A stretch of 64,000 bases of DNA, taken from Litoribacter ruber (GTDB taxonomy: Bacteria; Bacteroidota; Bacteroidia; Cytophagales; Cyclobacteriaceae). The notes below the pieces were generated by a model. The model saw only the letters and a program-made list of their open reading frames with translations. It had not been told where the DNA came from and searched no databases. Below are positions 63,148-64,000 of the stretch, piece by piece. Every line of letters starts with the position of its first letter. Within the stretch, counting starts at the first letter, position 1. Both the position numbers and the translations under genes were made by a program. The stretch covers positions 248,001 to 312,000 of the forward strand of contig NZ_JAHBGI010000003.1 in assembly GCF_018500185.1 (NCBI RefSeq). Direction: 5' to 3'.

Positions 63148-63179
63148 TTTGCAAACACCCAAAAACCTTCCTACTTTTG
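63148..63179 (+). promoter_or_regulatory. Promoter of tRNA-Leu
   Basis: TTTG (63148-63151), a 20-nt spacer and TACTTTTG (63172-63179) match the Bacteroidota primary sigma consensus and lie 13 nt before the tRNA. It is the clearest promoter in the window. Confidence 0.8.
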
Positions 63180-63192
63180 CTCTCCCTTTACT

Positions 63193-63275
63193 GCGCACGT
63201 GGTGAAATTGGTAGACACGCCATCTTGAGGGGGTGGTGCCCTCTGGGCATGGAAGTTCGAGTCTTCTCGTGCGCA
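63193..63275 (+). tRNA. tRNA-Leu (anticodon GAG)
   Basis: 83 nt. The acceptor arm GCGCACG pairs with CGTGCGC (63268-63274), discriminator A at 63275. Anticodon arm CCATC-TTGAGGG-GGTGG gives anticodon GAG (reads CUC/CUU). The long variable arm (TGCCC-TCT-GGGCA) confirms a class II leucine tRNA, and the T-loop TTCGAGT is present. CCA is not encoded. A terminator follows. Confidence 0.95.
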
Positions 63276-63282
63276 CAAAACG

Positions 63283-63309
63283 AAAAAAGCCGCTTTTTAA
63301 GCGGCTTTT
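63283..63309. terminator. Terminator after tRNA-Leu
   Basis: AAAAGCCGCTT (63285-63295) pairs with AAGCGGCTTTT (63299-63309), loop TTT, with A6 on the left and TTTT then TGTTTTT on the right. It probably also ends the convergent minus-strand gene at 63330. Confidence 0.9.
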
Positions 63310-63329
63310 CTGTTTTTATAGCTTTTCTC

Positions 63330-63932
63330 TTAATTAACCATCACTGGGACTTTTGCTGGAATGAGGTTCATTTGTCCAAATTTCTGGACCACCTTGGCTT
63401 GAAGCAAAAGATTGATCCCTAGATCAGTGACGTCAAAATCCTTTGCATCTGCACCAAATAGATTTTCCAGTGTCTTGGCCAGGCCAAAGGAATCAGTATC
63501 TATACCAGCTTTTCTTGCAAACTCAGCTGATAAAGCTTTCAAACAAACCAGGTCTGATGAATCCATTTTTCCATCCAAATCAAACTCATTAGAGACTTCT
63601 GTGGCATCAAATGACATCATAAAGCTGGCTTTTGCCAGGTCTTTTTTGAATTCAGCCAAAGTTTTATCCATCAATACACCACTGGAACTTCCAAAACCCA
63701 CATGCTCTTTAATGGCCACTAAGTTGTATTCACTGTCCAAAGTTATCCAACCAAACTTTTGTCCATTAACATCCTGAATGAGTGAAGGGACTATAAAATG
63801 AATTCGATTGGATTTTGACTTGTTGAACTTAAGATGAAGATTCTCTTTGTTCTTCATGAAGTAAGTTGGCACTATGGTTCTTACAAAGAAAAACCCCAGA
63901 AACCCGGTAATTGCTAATCCTAAAATACCCAT
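63330..63932 (-). CDS. Membrane-anchored hypothetical protein
   Basis: 200 residues starting MGILGLAITGFLGFFFVRTIVPTYF (one helix, then outward topology), followed by a domain with beta strands (NRIHFIVPSLIQDVNGQKFGWITLDSEYNLVAIKEHVGFG) and a helical C-terminus ending in LIPAKVPVMVN. A short acidic stretch DLDGKMDSSDLVCL looks EF-hand-like but is too short for a canonical loop. No family recognised. It ends at the tRNA terminator; the upstream 68 nt to the window end show no further gene. Confidence 0.65.
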   Translation of the reverse strand: MGILGLAITGFLGFFFVRTIVPTYFMKNKENLHLKFNKSKSNRIHFIVPSLIQDVNGQKFGWITLDSEYNLVAIKEHVGFGSSSGVLMDKTLAEFKKDLAKASFMMSFDATEVSNEFDLDGKMDSSDLVCLKALSAEFARKAGIDTDSFGLAKTLENLFGADAKDFDVTDLGINLLLQAKVVQKFGQMNLIPAKVPVMVN

Positions 63933-64000
63933 TCACTCTAATTTAATCGGTAAAACTCTCTCAATTATGGGCAAACTAAGTAATTTCCACCAACTATCAA

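Noticed and set aside
63330-63932. Dockerin/EF-hand in the 200-residue membrane protein
   Set aside because: DLDGKMDSSD lacks two loop positions of a canonical EF-hand and occurs once only.

Overview
The window looks like the chromosome of a Bacteroidota member, most likely Cytophagales (Cyclobacteriaceae-like). This rests on the TAnnTTTG-type promoter before the tRNA gene (TTTG, 20 nt, TACTTTTG), many secreted proteins ending their signal peptide in AQ, lipoproteins with short N-termini, the fused HisB, and families typical of the phylum (DUF2911, DUF3347, HYC_CC_PP, OMP_b-brl_3, CPXCG, PA2169/DUF2383). No genus can be fixed from the sequence alone. No phage, insertion sequence, CRISPR array or rRNA was seen.

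1-12.8 kb is largely housekeeping. It holds the end of a his operon (hisC, hisB), a TPR lipoprotein, an ATP-grasp enzyme, a polyprenol-phosphate glycosyltransferase, an FtsX/LolE permease, a NamZ-like muramidase, a solitary DUF4143-type AAA ATPase behind a phased palindrome array, then fmt, folA-cinA and a lipoyl E2 acyltransferase. From 12.8 to 25.6 kb lie a dCache lipoprotein coupled to a hybrid histidine kinase, an OsmC protein with a conserved small protein, the fused isobutyryl-CoA mutase IcmF, an M50 protease with a CoA-transferase, and a TPR histidine kinase.

25.7-34.7 kb is one minus-strand copper/silver export operon: HYC_CC_PP protein, CusA, CusC-like TolC with an odd Gly/Ser/Met insert, CusB with HMBD and DUF3347 domains, a free DUF3347 lipoprotein, and a DUF2911 lipoprotein, closed by a clear terminator. 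From 34.8 to 41.7 kb are menE, DUF2141, a CPXCG zinc-ribbon protein, a DECR1-like dehydrogenase, and a lipoprotein followed by a large outer-membrane receptor. 41.7-46.9 kb is a TetR-ABC-HlyD-TolC exporter operon in which the ABC ATPase domain has lost nearly every catalytic motif except Walker A, with a palindromic operator in its promoter.

47-64 kb returns to core functions: ahcY, birA / rsfS-ftsH, a metallophosphoesterase, a PA2169 bundle protein, a DMT permease, metG, two tandem small beta-barrels, an MscS channel, an M28 peptidase, an esterase and tRNA-Leu(GAG). The intergenic stretch 59830-60308 holds a strictly 11-bp-phased, two-orientation repeat array that no gene explains.

The best candidates for something undescribed are the 11-bp array (60009-60099), the degenerate-ATPase ABC exporter (41741-46884), the palindrome-array-controlled AAA ATPase (7261-8545), and the copper system's tip-modified TolC. 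Family assignments are from recognition of motifs; no searches were run.
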